From contig JAEMSX010000008.1 of NCBI GenBank assembly GCA_016462645.1, positions 19,643 through 83,642 on the forward strand: a stretch of 64,000 bases of DNA, written 5' to 3'. The DNA is from Thermoleophilaceae bacterium (GTDB taxonomy: Bacteria > Actinomycetota > Thermoleophilia > Solirubrobacterales > JACPNS01). Within the stretch, counting starts at the first letter, position 1. Every line of letters begins with the position of its first letter. Of this stretch, positions 34,466-43,825 are shown one piece after another. The position numbers and the translations under genes are program-made. The notes below the pieces were generated by a model. It made no database searches, was not told the DNA's origin, and saw only the letters and a list, made by a program, of their open reading frames with translations.

Positions 34466-35542
34466 ATGGGCAAGGTCACGGCCCTCGGGCTGGTCACGCT
34501 CCTCTTCGCGCCTGCCAGCCTGCTCCTTGGGCTTGGCGCACTGCTCAGTCCTGCGGCCCAGGCCCAATGCCTGCCGGGCACCTCGTCCGTCTCCACGGTC
34601 GAGGGAACCTTGCCGGAGACCGCCCAGGTTGCGTTCCCGCTCCCGGCCGGGACATGGGTGCGCACCAGCGGCTTCGGAATGCGCGTGCACCCGGTCACCG
34701 GCGAGTACAAGCTGCACACCGGAGTCGACCTCGCCGCACCCAGCGGCACGCACATTCTGGCGGCGGCCGACGGTCGCGTGGCATTCGCAGGCCCTGCCTC
34801 GGGCTATGGGCACCTGATCCTCATTGAGCACACGGTCGGTGGCAAGCGGGTCGCCACCGGCTACGCCCACATGTACGCCGACGGCATCCACGTCAGTTCC
34901 GGCGACACCGTGACGGCGGGGCAGTACATCGCCGACGTGGGGTCCGACGGCTACGCCAGCGGGCCGCACCTTCACTTCGAGGTCCGTCCCGGTGGCGCGG
35001 ACGGTGCCCCCGTCGACCCGGAGCCGTGGCTCGCCTCTAACGGTGCGGCCAACCTGGAAGGCGGCGGAGCCGCGAGCGACGTGGGATGTGGCAACACCGG
35101 AGGCCCAGCGACGTCGTACACCGGCGACAACCCCGATCACCTCGTGGACGACCCGACGACTGACGGTCAGATCACGGAGCGCACCGCGAGCGTGCTCGCC
35201 CAGGTCCAGAAGAACTTCCCCGATTCGCATTGGTCATGCTGGTCCGCACGCCCGGGAAGCAACTCAGAGCACCCGCTCGGCCGTGCCTGTGACGGCACGT
35301 TCGGCAACTCGATCGGCACCGCCGCGACAGGTCCCGCGCTCGACCTCGGCTGGAAGGTCTGCAACTGGCTGAAGGCCAGCGCGGAGACCCTCGGCGTGGA
35401 GTACCTCATCTGGCAGGGTCGCATCTGGTCAGTTGCGCGAGCCTCCGAGGGCTGGCGGCCGTACGACGGCGGAGGGATGCACGACCCCAACAGCGTGACC
35501 GGCGGCCACTACGATCACCTCCACTTCACGGTAGTGGGGTAG
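34466..35542 (+). CDS. M23 (LytM) peptidoglycan hydrolase of the transfer apparatus
   Basis: This 358-residue protein has a signal peptide (1-33, ending PAAQAQ). The M23 domain shows LHTGVDL (His84, Asp88), YAHM (His135) and PHLHF (His168, His170), the full lysostaphin-type zinc and catalytic set. A C-terminal ~130-residue domain has SEHPLGRACDGTFGNS and HYDHLHFTVVG, resembling actinobacterial peptidase-associated domains with their own Zn-like His/Asp set. It should open peptidoglycan locally for channel assembly. Bifunctional wall cleavage is possible if the second domain is active. Confidence 0.9.
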   Translation: MGKVTALGLVTLLFAPASLLLGLGALLSPAAQAQCLPGTSSVSTVEGTLPETAQVAFPLPAGTWVRTSGFGMRVHPVTGEYKLHTGVDLAAPSGTHILAAADGRVAFAGPASGYGHLILIEHTVGGKRVATGYAHMYADGIHVSSGDTVTAGQYIADVGSDGYASGPHLHFEVRPGGADGAPVDPEPWLASNGAANLEGGGAASDVGCGNTGGPATSYTGDNPDHLVDDPTTDGQITERTASVLAQVQKNFPDSHWSCWSARPGSNSEHPLGRACDGTFGNSIGTAATGPALDLGWKVCNWLKASAETLGVEYLIWQGRIWSVARASEGWRPYDGGGMHDPNSVTGGHYDHLHFTVVG

Positions 35543-35578
35543 GGACCTCCCCGCTGCTCATCCGGGCCATACGACCCA

Positions 35579-35623
35579 GTCACGTCAAGATGTCGGACCC
35601 TTACGAGAAGATCTTGATGTGAC
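35579..35623. promoter_or_regulatory. Inverted-repeat operator overlapping start of GTPase operon
   Basis: GTCACGTCAAGAT (35579-35591) and ATCTTGATGTGAC (35611-35623) are 13-bp arms with a single mismatch, 19 bases apart. The right arm covers the GTG start at 35619. A protein bound here, or an mRNA hairpin hiding the start codon, would repress the GTPase pair. Confidence 0.55.
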
Positions 35624-37736
35624 CGAGCGCGCCGTGCCTTCCCGCCATCAGTGGCAGCCGTGGGCGCTCTCCTTGTTCTTCGGTGAGGAGCCAGAGCTCT
35701 CAGATCCCTGGCCAGGACTGATGGATGTCGTCGGGAAATTTGGAGCAGCAACTGCCGAGATTCGTGACGATGCACTAACGGACGCTGACGGACTCGGAAC
35801 TCTTAGAGACGAGTTGCTGCCCGACGAAAGCGCGTCGAGTACGACGAGAGTAGATGTGCAAGACATCCACGCTCCGATGCGCGTTGTTCTTATGGGCCGA
35901 ACGATGGCTGGCAAGTCATCCCTCCTGACAGCGATGACTGGCGCGCACTTCGACCGGATCGGAGACGGAAGCCAACGGTTCTCTCGGGACGTCTTCGCCG
36001 CGGCCTCATCGGTGTCCGAACAAATCGAGGTGGTCGACACTCCTGGCGTGGGTGCACACGGTGGTGCTGACGACACTGAAGAGGCTCTGAAAGCAGCTCT
36101 CGATGCTGATGTCATCGTTTGGGTCAACAGCAGCGACTCGATCCAGAAAGAGTCGGCGACCGCCCTGAAACTACTCGGAGTGATCGGCAAGCCGATCATC
36201 GTTGCCCTGAACTGTCGGCAGTCACTCGAAGGCGTCGGGAGACTGAACCTTTTGAGGTTTCCCGACCGCGTCTTTGGGAGCAAGGATGGTCTTCTCGTCG
36301 AGATCAGGCGGCACATGGCTGACGCTGGAGTCGAGCCGCTGGAAGTCGTCTATGTGCACGCTCTGGCTGCCGCGGAGGCGCTGGCCGATCCCGAGCTGCA
36401 CGACGCGAGCCGCGTCGACCAGCTCACCGACGCACTCCTGCGGGAACATGCCAGCCATAGTGAGAGTCGGCGAGCCCTTCGGCTCGTCGACGGCCAGCGT
36501 CAGCAGGCCGAAGGACTTGCGCTGTCACTCCAACGAGGGTCCTCCTCACTCCGCGTGCGGGCAGTGCGGGACCGCGGCATGACCGAGGACGTCCATGCGC
36601 GACTGAAGCGGCTCGTGCGTGCCACTGGCGAGGCCATGGCCGCAGATGTCGAAGCCGCAGTCGGACGTCGCCGTGACTGGCACCTCACCGTGACCGACTT
36701 CGGGAAGTCCGTCCAGTCCGACTGGAACAACGAGATTGCTGGCATGCAGGAGGAGCTGGCCAAGTCCCTTGAGTCACGGCTGATGAATCTGACGGCTGAG
36801 GTCCAGTCCACAATCGACGACATCGACTCGGAATGGACGAGCGTGGCGACCGACCAGTTCGCACTGCATGACCTCGCTGGGTTCGATGCAGTCTGGGGCA
36901 ACCGCATAGCCAAAGCCGGGGTCGGCGTCGCCGGCTCGGTTCTGGGCTTCAGCGGAGGCGCATGGCTGGGAGCCCAGATCGGCGGAGCACTCGGCTTGGC
37001 TACGGGGCCGGGTGCAATCGTCACCGCAAGCCTTGGCTTTGTCGTGGGCGGCATCGCCGCACTGGCGGCGGGGCGAATCAAGAACCTCACCGACCATGTT
37101 TTTCTCGGGAAGGACGGTGTCCTCCGCAAGCGACGAGCCGAGGTCGCTAAGCAGGTCGGGCCGATCCTCGATGAGGTCAGGCAGGAGTATCAGACTGCCA
37201 TCACCGCTCAACTGGACGAACTGCGGGAAGCCCTCGGCCAGGAGCGCCAGCGTAGTGACCATCACTCAGCCTCACTCAACCGAATGTCGTCCCGTTGGGC
37301 GCACCACAGTGGGCGCCTCCACGCTTTGGTGCGCGAGCTGGACCTAGAGACCACCTCAGCACTGCTTCGGATTGGGCGGCGAGAACGTCTGGCCAGGTCG
37401 GTTAAGCGGGCTACGAGAGTGCCCGGCGTGTGCATCCTTGCCGAGTTCGAGGAAGTCGCGTTTTGGGAGTCATGGCTCTTCCCACCTGACCTTGGTGAGA
37501 GGCTCGCCGGAGGCAAGGCCCCGTTCACGGGCGGCGAAGCAGCGAACGCACTCTCGTACGCACTCAGCCTGGTCGACGCGTCGGTGCGACTAATTCGAGC
37601 CAACGACGCCTCGGCGCTCCTCAACATCGAAGCCGACATTCCGTCAGCCATCACCGAGACGTGGTCAGGTGGACTGGCAGCTCACGTGGGCAAGCGCATC
37701 CAGATCGAGACAACCAGAAGGACCAGCAACTCATGA
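35619..37736 (+). CDS. Dynamin-like GTPase, first of a pair
   Basis: GTG start; 705 residues. The GTPase domain has G1 GRTMAGKSSL (93-102), G3 VVDTPGVGA (138-146) and a G4-position sequence NCRQ (198-201) in place of NKxD. A long helical region follows. A Gly/Ala-rich double hydrophobic stretch lies about 425-485 (GSVLGFSGGAWLGAQIGGAL), the membrane-inserting paddle of bacterial dynamin-like proteins. It should bind membranes and remodel or seal them with its partner at 37733. It interrupts the conjugation gene order, so it looks like cargo. Phage defence is the likely job by analogy with Eleos/Leo-type dynamins, not shown. Confidence 0.82.
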   Translation: MTERAVPSRHQWQPWALSLFFGEEPELSDPWPGLMDVVGKFGAATAEIRDDALTDADGLGTLRDELLPDESASSTTRVDVQDIHAPMRVVLMGRTMAGKSSLLTAMTGAHFDRIGDGSQRFSRDVFAAASSVSEQIEVVDTPGVGAHGGADDTEEALKAALDADVIVWVNSSDSIQKESATALKLLGVIGKPIIVALNCRQSLEGVGRLNLLRFPDRVFGSKDGLLVEIRRHMADAGVEPLEVVYVHALAAAEALADPELHDASRVDQLTDALLREHASHSESRRALRLVDGQRQQAEGLALSLQRGSSSLRVRAVRDRGMTEDVHARLKRLVRATGEAMAADVEAAVGRRRDWHLTVTDFGKSVQSDWNNEIAGMQEELAKSLESRLMNLTAEVQSTIDDIDSEWTSVATDQFALHDLAGFDAVWGNRIAKAGVGVAGSVLGFSGGAWLGAQIGGALGLATGPGAIVTASLGFVVGGIAALAAGRIKNLTDHVFLGKDGVLRKRRAEVAKQVGPILDEVRQEYQTAITAQLDELREALGQERQRSDHHSASLNRMSSRWAHHSGRLHALVRELDLETTSALLRIGRRERLARSVKRATRVPGVCILAEFEEVAFWESWLFPPDLGERLAGGKAPFTGGEAANALSYALSLVDASVRLIRANDASALLNIEADIPSAITETWSGGLAAHVGKRIQIETTRRTSNS

Positions 37737-39460
37737 CCGTCAACCTCTTCAAGGAGTCCTCAGCAGCGGCGAGAGCATTGGGTGAAGACCTTCGTGGCAT
37801 CCTCACCGGCCTCGACCCGGCGGTGGCTCAGCCGCTCCTAGATCGGCTATCCGTTGAAGCCCACCCCACACCGCTCCTGGTCTTCACTGGGTATCACAGC
37901 AGCGGGAAGTCGACTCTCATCGAGGCGCTCACCGACAGAGCCTTCAACGTGCCCATCGGCTCCGGGGTCACCACCGACGAGGTCAAGCAGTACGACTGGG
38001 ACGGTGACGTCCGCCTCGTCGACACCCCTGGCGTGCATGCCGGACGGCCACACCATGACGAGCTCGCGGAACAGGGACTTCAGGCTGCGGACCTCGTCCT
38101 CTTTGCCGTTCCGGTCGAACTCTTCGACAACACTCTCGTCGCCCATCTGCGAGATGTCCTCGGACGCCTCGGCAAGTCGCGTCAGACGCTCATTGTGATC
38201 ACCAAGGCTGGAACGATGGCTCCGCCAGCGCCTGACGTACGCGAACGTGCGATCAGGGAGGCACTCGGCCCGTTCGATCAGGTTCCCTGGGTCGAGTGCG
38301 ACGCCCAGTACTACCTTGACGGTTTCGATCTGGCCGACTCCGCTCCCGCCGACTCGGCAGCCTTTATCGAGGCGTCCGGGCTGGCAAGGGTTGCCGATCT
38401 CATCAACAGCTTCGCAAGTCAGCAGGGCGAGCTGGGGCGGTTGAGTCAGCCTTTGCAGCTCTTGCTCGCCATCTCCCTCGAAGCCACGGCATCCCTCACA
38501 GACGACCCCAACGAGCAGGCCGCGCTCAAGGTTCTCGCGCGACAGCGATCTGCTCTGTCAAAGAAGCGAATCCACCTGGACGACTTGCTGACGGCGCGGT
38601 CAGCCCAGTTCCGCACGGACGCCGTGCGAGCAGCGACGCTATTCGCGGACAACATCGAGCGAGATGAACAAGGAGGAGCGCTGTCGGAGGCGATGCTTGA
38701 GGGACACACCGCAACCCTGAACGAGAGCCTCGGCACTGCACTCGACCGGTTCGAGGCCACGGTGCGCCAGGTCCTTGAAGTCCAGTTCGATGACCTCGCC
38801 TCGGAGGTCCTTGAGATCGAAGCGTCTCCGTTCGGGCGTGTCGCGGTCCAACTCGGCGAAGTGGAGTCGGCCAGCTTTGATGGCCGCGAGGTCGCGGTCA
38901 CGCGGCGCAGCGCCCAGGCCCTTTCGGCGCCGAGTTGGGCAGGTGACCTCACCAAGTACCTCAAGCAGTTCAACAAGTTCTGGGGTGCGGGCGACGGTGT
39001 GAAGGCCGCCTCAGGCAGCAACGGTCACAAGGTTGTCCTGAAGGTCGGACACGCCTTCGGCAAGAAGTTCAAGCCTTGGGAAGCGGTCAAGGCAGCGGAC
39101 AAGATTGGGAAGTTCGCCAAGGTTGGCGGGGTGGCCATCGCCGTCGGCCTCGAAGCCTACGGAGTGTTTGCTGACGAGCGTGCAGCCGTGAAAGCTGAGC
39201 AGGCCCGCACCGAGCGCCGGCGCGGCATCACGCAAGAGATTCTGGCTCAGGCCGACGGCATCGTGGCAGATGCTCTCCGAACGATCGGAGACGACTTGGA
39301 CGAGATCTTCAAGCCCGAGTTCAAGCGCATTGACGCGATGGCCCTTGAGATTCAAGGTGCCCGCTCAACACGGTCCGACCTCCGGGAGCGCTTGAGTTCC
39401 GTCCAGCAGCGAGCCGGCGCGGCTCTGGCGGTGCTGGCTAGGTCGCAGGACAGCAACTAG
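37733..39460 (+). CDS. Dynamin-like GTPase, second of a pair
   Basis: ATG 37733 overlaps the first GTPase stop (ATGA); 575 residues. G1 is GYHSSGKSTL (53-62), the G2 threonines are at 80-81 (VTTDEVK), G3 is LVDTPGV (95-101), and the G4 position reads ITKAG. Helical bundles follow. A hydrophobic helix near FAKVGGVAIAVGLEAYGVFA (about 460-480) may touch membranes. The two genes are translationally coupled, so a hetero-oligomer is expected, as for paired bacterial dynamins. The two proteins share layout but little sequence. The adjoining genes on both sides belong to the transfer apparatus. Confidence 0.82.
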   Translation: MTVNLFKESSAAARALGEDLRGILTGLDPAVAQPLLDRLSVEAHPTPLLVFTGYHSSGKSTLIEALTDRAFNVPIGSGVTTDEVKQYDWDGDVRLVDTPGVHAGRPHHDELAEQGLQAADLVLFAVPVELFDNTLVAHLRDVLGRLGKSRQTLIVITKAGTMAPPAPDVRERAIREALGPFDQVPWVECDAQYYLDGFDLADSAPADSAAFIEASGLARVADLINSFASQQGELGRLSQPLQLLLAISLEATASLTDDPNEQAALKVLARQRSALSKKRIHLDDLLTARSAQFRTDAVRAATLFADNIERDEQGGALSEAMLEGHTATLNESLGTALDRFEATVRQVLEVQFDDLASEVLEIEASPFGRVAVQLGEVESASFDGREVAVTRRSAQALSAPSWAGDLTKYLKQFNKFWGAGDGVKAASGSNGHKVVLKVGHAFGKKFKPWEAVKAADKIGKFAKVGGVAIAVGLEAYGVFADERAAVKAEQARTERRRGITQEILAQADGIVADALRTIGDDLDEIFKPEFKRIDAMALEIQGARSTRSDLRERLSSVQQRAGAALAVLARSQDSN

Positions 39461-39505
39461 CCACTCAACGCCTCGTCAGGTGACGTACCGGCGCACCTCA
39501 CGAGC

Positions 39506-39790
39506 ATGTTTACCTTCATCCTCCCGAGCGTCGGCCCAGACTTCGGTGCCGTCGGTGGCTCCAGCCAGCTCCGTGCCATCGTCGGCGCACTGCTGACATA
39601 CGGCCTGGTCACAGCGGTCCTGATGGTCGTGATCTGCGCGGCGACATGGGCCATCGGCTCGGCGCAAGGGAGTTGGCAGACCGCGAGCAAGGCCAAGACA
39701 GGACTCATCGTCGCCATCGGCGGGGCGGTGCTCACCGGTGGCGCGCTCGCATGGACCAACTGGCTCCTAGATGTCGGGGCGACGTTGTGA
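39506..39790 (+). CDS. Small two-TM conjugation protein (DUF6112-like/VirB2-like)
   Basis: This 94-residue protein has two TM helices (about 24-50 and 66-90). It shares layout and the LRAIVGALLTYGLV motif with the next gene (LKSIVGASMTVGLI), so the two are paralogues. Such pairs upstream of the VirB6-like gene in actinobacterial ICEs resemble VirB2/TrbC-type subunits. The start has only a weak ribosome site. It probably acts in the membrane part of the channel. Confidence 0.7.
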   Translation: MFTFILPSVGPDFGAVGGSSQLRAIVGALLTYGLVTAVLMVVICAATWAIGSAQGSWQTASKAKTGLIVAIGGAVLTGGALAWTNWLLDVGATL

Positions 39791-39884
39791 GCCGCAAACG
39801 ACACGCCCCAAGCCGCGGGCGACGCTGAGGGGAAGGCACCAGCACACCTGAGCGAGTGAACCGTCCACTCACTTTGGAGGAATC

Positions 39885-40199
39885 GTGATCTACCTCGGTC
39901 TACCCGCGATCGGGCCGCTGCTGCCGCAGGACATCACCATCGGGCCCAATTCCAACGGCCTTCCCGGCATCGGCCAGCTCAAGTCCATCGTCGGCGCGTC
40001 AATGACGGTCGGGTTGATTCTCGCCGTGCTCGCCCTGATCATCTCGGCGATCGTTTGGGCGCTTGGCGCGAACTCCTCAAACCCGCACCTCGCGGGACGC
40101 GGCAAGGTCGGCGTGCTCGTCGGTCTAGGGGCAGCGATCATCACCGGCGCCTCGGTCACCCTCATCAACTTCTTCTGGAACGTCGGACAGTCGGTCTGA
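39885..40199 (+). CDS. DUF6112-family membrane protein (VirB2-like candidate)
   Basis: GTG start with GGAGGA upstream; 104 residues. A short exported N-terminus contains NGLPGIGQLKSIVGA, then TM1 (about 40-64) and, after a basic loop (HLAGRGKVGVLVG), TM2 (about 78-100). This matches the DUF6112 layout. It is probably a small structural subunit of the conjugation channel, in one transcript with the VirB6-like gene 28 bases on. Confidence 0.78.
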   Translation: MIYLGLPAIGPLLPQDITIGPNSNGLPGIGQLKSIVGASMTVGLILAVLALIISAIVWALGANSSNPHLAGRGKVGVLVGLGAAIITGASVTLINFFWNVGQSV

Positions 40200-40227
40200 C
40201 CGCCGCAAGTGTGAGGAGGACCCGACA

Positions 40228-41526
40228 ATGAGCGACGTCTGCGATGTACCCGTCATCTCATCCGTGTGCGACACCGCGGGCGACGCCGCCGGCGAGCTGG
40301 TCGCCGCACCCTTCGACTGGCTCGCGCAGGGCATGGGTCACGCGGCGGGTTGGATGTTCGAGGCGGTGTGGACGGCCTTCGACTCGACCACGATGGTCGA
40401 CGTCACCAGTAGCCAGTTCACGAAGGTCTACAACATCCTGTTCGGGGTCGCCGTCTTCGTCATGCTCGGCTTCTTCATGCTTCAGGTCATCGGCGGCATG
40501 ATCCGCCGAGAGCCAGCTGCCTTGTCGAGAGCCGCACTCGGGCTGGGGAAGTCGATCCTCGGATCATTCGTCTCGCTGGCCCTCCTCGCCACCGCGCTGG
40601 AGGTCACCGACCAACTCTGCATGGGGATCGTTAAGGCCGCCGGCTCGAACATGGAGCAGATGGGTGATCGCATCACCCTCCTGACCGCCGGGCTCGTCGG
40701 TATCAACGTCGCAGCACCTGGCGCCGGGGCGATCCTGACCATCTTCATCGCTGGCCTCGCTATCGGTGCGGCAGGCATCGTCTGGATCAGCCTTCTCGTC
40801 CGCAAGGCGCTGCTGCTCGTCGCGATCGTGTTCGCGCCAGTCGCGATGGCCGGGTCCAGTTGGGACCAGACCCGCGGCTGGGTCAGCAAGTGGGCCTCGT
40901 TCGTGATCGCACTGATCATCTCGAAGGTCGTCCTCGTCGTGATCTTCCTGCTCGCCACGGCGCAGGTGTCTGCGCCGATTGACGGCGACATCCAGTCCGT
41001 GAGCGAGCCGATAGCAGGAGTCGTGCTGATGCTCATGGCCGGGTTCGCGCCTTACATGACCTACAAGGCGATCAACTTCATGAGCTTCGACATGTACCAC
41101 GCGATGTCATCCGAGCAGGAAGCCAAGTCGGCGCTCAACCGACCGATGCCGATTCCGTTGAATCATCGCCCTGGCGCTGGACCGAGCAAGGTGCTCGACG
41201 GCACTGGCTCCGGTGGCGGGTCCCCCGCATTTCCGGCACCCACGACAGGCTCCGGTCCATCACCCGGCGGCGTGGCGGGCGCGTCCTCGGAAGGCGGAGC
41301 CGCTACCGCCGGTGGCGCGGCTGCGGGCGGAATCGCCGCCGGTGTTGTTGTGGCGAAGGAAGCCGCAACTGCCGGACGTCGCACAGGCAAGGCGATCGGT
41401 GGCGCCGCATCCGAGCAGGCCGACGCGGCACAGAGGACGCCGCCGTCTCCCTCAGGCGCACCGATGCCGACACACCTCACAGACTCCGTCCCGGTCCAGT
41501 CGAGCGGCCAAAGGAGAGGTGACTGA
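40228..41526 (+). CDS. VirB6/TrbL-like polytopic conjugation protein
   Basis: ATG with GAGGAGG upstream; 432 residues. At least six TM segments span about 70-280 (for example YNILFGVAVFVMLGFFML and GAILTIFIAGLAIGAAGIVW), with the TrbL-like stretch VRKALLLVAIVFAPVAMAGS. The C-terminal ~130 residues are Pro/Gly/Ala-rich and soluble. VirB6/TrbL proteins form part of the inner-membrane channel. It overlaps the SCO6880 gene by one base (TGATG). Confidence 0.82.
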   Translation: MSDVCDVPVISSVCDTAGDAAGELVAAPFDWLAQGMGHAAGWMFEAVWTAFDSTTMVDVTSSQFTKVYNILFGVAVFVMLGFFMLQVIGGMIRREPAALSRAALGLGKSILGSFVSLALLATALEVTDQLCMGIVKAAGSNMEQMGDRITLLTAGLVGINVAAPGAGAILTIFIAGLAIGAAGIVWISLLVRKALLLVAIVFAPVAMAGSSWDQTRGWVSKWASFVIALIISKVVLVVIFLLATAQVSAPIDGDIQSVSEPIAGVVLMLMAGFAPYMTYKAINFMSFDMYHAMSSEQEAKSALNRPMPIPLNHRPGAGPSKVLDGTGSGGGSPAFPAPTTGSGPSPGGVAGASSEGGAATAGGAAAGGIAAGVVVAKEAATAGRRTGKAIGGAASEQADAAQRTPPSPSGAPMPTHLTDSVPVQSSGQRRGD

Positions 41527-42989
41527 TGAGCACCCGAACGACTGCACAAGACCACGAGCTCGCGCCGGTGAAGTTCTCCCGCCTGACCCGCCGGGGCGTC
41601 ATGCTCGGCCTTTCGGGGTCGCAGCTGATCGTGGTCGGCTCCGGAGCTATCGTCCTCGTCTTCGCGCTCTACTTCGATGGTGGCCAGTCGCTCTTGTACG
41701 TCGCCCCGATCCTCCTACTGTGCGCTGCACTTGCGTTCGTCGGAGCCGGCGGCCGCAAGATAGTCGAGTGGCTCCCCATCGCTATCCGGTGGCTGTGGCG
41801 CTCGACTGGCGGGCAGCTCCTGTTCCGTCGTCACATCGTCAAGCCTCGCCCGGCGGGGACGCTGTCCTTGCCAGGCGACGCTGCGCGGCTGCGTCAGTGG
41901 TTCGACCCCGAGTCGGGCGCGGTGATGATCCACGACCCTCACGCCGCGACCCTGACCGCGATCGTCGGGGTCACTCACCCGGCGTTCATCCTTCTCGACC
42001 CCATCGAGCAGCAACGCCGGGTGACGAGCTGGGGTCGCGTGCTCGCCACCGTCTGCCGCTCTGGACGTATCGCGTCTTTGCAGGTGATGGAGCGGACCCT
42101 GCCCGACTCCGGCAAGGGTCTGGCCGAGTGGTGGTCGCAGCACGGGAGGCAGGACGACTCATGGACCTCGACGACGTACGGCGAGCTGATCAACCGCGCC
42201 GGACCAGCCGGTGAACGTCACGCGAGCACGGTCTCGATCTCGCTCGACATGAAGGCCGCTGGTCGGGCGATCCGGGCCGCTGGTGGCGGCAACCGAGGAG
42301 CCGCCGCAGTGCTGCGACAAGAGATGTCTACGATGACAGCTGCACTTCGAGCCGCAGACCTCTCGCCGTCTGGATGGCTCCAGCCGGGTGACCTAGCGGT
42401 GATTCTGCGGTCGGCTTACGACCCAGTCGTGGCAGGTGCGTTGGAACGTCACGGGGATCTCGGTCGCGACCTCGCCACCGCCGGGCCAGTCGCGGTCACC
42501 GAGAACTGGTCGAGTGTGCGATCAGACTCCGCCCATCACTGCGTGCTCTGGATCAGCGAGTGGCCGCGTTCCCTCGTCTACCCGGGCTTCCTTGCCCCGG
42601 TGCTCCTCTCGTCGGGCGTGCGCCGCACCTTCACCCTGCTCGTCACGCCCTTGCGGACCGACCAAGCCGCCCGCGACATCCGCAAGAAGAAGACCGAGTA
42701 CATCTCCGATGCCGCCCAACGACAGCGAATCGGCCAGATCGAGGACGCCCAGCAGTCCGCGGAGTACAACGACGTCCTCCAACAGGAGGCCGACCTCACC
42801 GCCGGCCACGGCATCCTTCGAACGACCGGGCTCATTGCCATCAGCGCCCAAGACCCGGACGAACTCGAATTAGCGGTCGCCGACATCGAGCAGGCCGCAA
42901 TCCAGGCCTCCTGCGAGACCAGGCGACTGTGGGGCCAGCAGGCGCAGGCCTTCAGCGCCGCGGCACTGCCGCTGGGTCGGGGCGTTTGA
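41526..42989 (+). CDS. SCO6880-family conjugation protein (VirB4 N-terminal partner)
   Basis: This 487-residue protein has two N-terminal TM helices (about 34-75), then a cytosolic region. The pattern PVKFSRLTRRGVMLGLSGSQ and, later, GRVLATVCRSGRIASLQVME and WPRSLVYPGFLAPVLLSSGV is that of SCO6880-family proteins, which together with a separate P-loop protein appear to take the place of a single VirB4/TraE ATPase. There is no P-loop of its own. The P-loop partner is at 47728, now separated by the four-gene cassette at 43100-47227. Confidence 0.8.
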   Translation: MSTRTTAQDHELAPVKFSRLTRRGVMLGLSGSQLIVVGSGAIVLVFALYFDGGQSLLYVAPILLLCAALAFVGAGGRKIVEWLPIAIRWLWRSTGGQLLFRRHIVKPRPAGTLSLPGDAARLRQWFDPESGAVMIHDPHAATLTAIVGVTHPAFILLDPIEQQRRVTSWGRVLATVCRSGRIASLQVMERTLPDSGKGLAEWWSQHGRQDDSWTSTTYGELINRAGPAGERHASTVSISLDMKAAGRAIRAAGGGNRGAAAVLRQEMSTMTAALRAADLSPSGWLQPGDLAVILRSAYDPVVAGALERHGDLGRDLATAGPVAVTENWSSVRSDSAHHCVLWISEWPRSLVYPGFLAPVLLSSGVRRTFTLLVTPLRTDQAARDIRKKKTEYISDAAQRQRIGQIEDAQQSAEYNDVLQQEADLTAGHGILRTTGLIAISAQDPDELELAVADIEQAAIQASCETRRLWGQQAQAFSAAALPLGRGV

Positions 42990-43099
42990 TTGCCAGAGCC
43001 CTAGCGCAACACAGTCGCTATGGTTGTACGGCGAGCATTCCACGCAGGGCGCCGCAGTTGGACTCGGAGACGTAGGCGTCGAGTCAATAGGAGTTGGGG

Positions 43100-43825
43100 A
43101 TGATCGCCGAAGGAGCCTCTATCGTCGGCACTCTGACGCCGTGCGACTTGGCGGTCCTCACGTTCGACGATGGCCCCACCCCTGGCGTGACTGAAGGCAT
43201 CCTCGACGCACTGAGCGATGAAGGTGCCGGCGCCACGTTCTTCGTCCTGCTTACCCGTGCACGACGGACCCCTGAGCTTCTCAAAAGAATCACCGATGCC
43301 GGCCATGAGATCGCGCTTCACGGTCACGACCACCGCAGACTCACCAACGTACCGCCAGCGTCCCTACCGCGCCTGCTGAAGGACTCACGGGATGAACTCG
43401 AGCAGTTATGCGGGTCTGACGTGCGCTGGTACCGACCGACCTACGGAGCTCAGAATCGCCCCCTATGGCACGCTGCTCGGACTGCGGGCCTAACGTCCGT
43501 GCTCTGGAGCATCGAGTGTTGCGACTGGCTGACACTTCCGCCCGACGACTACCTGGCTCCCGTGCAGGAGGGTTCCCTGCCCGGCAGCATCGTTCTGCTA
43601 CATGATGGGTTCGCCGACGCATTGGATGGCGCCGACGATGGATCCCCGCCCACTCTCGACCGAGCGAGGCTAGCGCGGGAAGTGGTCCAGAAGGCACGCG
43701 AGCAGTCTCTTCGGGTGTTCGGTGTGGCTGACGCTCTGATCCACTCAGAGCCGCGGTGGCAAGTCTGGCTCGATGAGGTTCGCGCTCCACTCGCGGGTGA
43801 GAACAGGCTGCGTGCGGGCCAATGA
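43100..43825 (+). CDS. NodB-family polysaccharide deacetylase
   Basis: ATG 43100 has AGGAG at 6 bases; 241 residues. The NodB homology motifs are present: LTFDDGPTPG (motif 1, both Asp), HGHDHRRL (motif 2, HxxxH metal ligands), YRPTYGAQN (motif 3) and IVLLHDG (motif 5). No signal peptide is visible, so it probably acts in the cytosol on a sugar or sugar conjugate, not on wall polymer. It removes N-acetyl groups by family. It is first of four coupled genes (ATGA to the GNAT gene). Confidence 0.88.
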   Translation: MIAEGASIVGTLTPCDLAVLTFDDGPTPGVTEGILDALSDEGAGATFFVLLTRARRTPELLKRITDAGHEIALHGHDHRRLTNVPPASLPRLLKDSRDELEQLCGSDVRWYRPTYGAQNRPLWHAARTAGLTSVLWSIECCDWLTLPPDDYLAPVQEGSLPGSIVLLHDGFADALDGADDGSPPTLDRARLAREVVQKAREQSLRVFGVADALIHSEPRWQVWLDEVRAPLAGENRLRAGQ

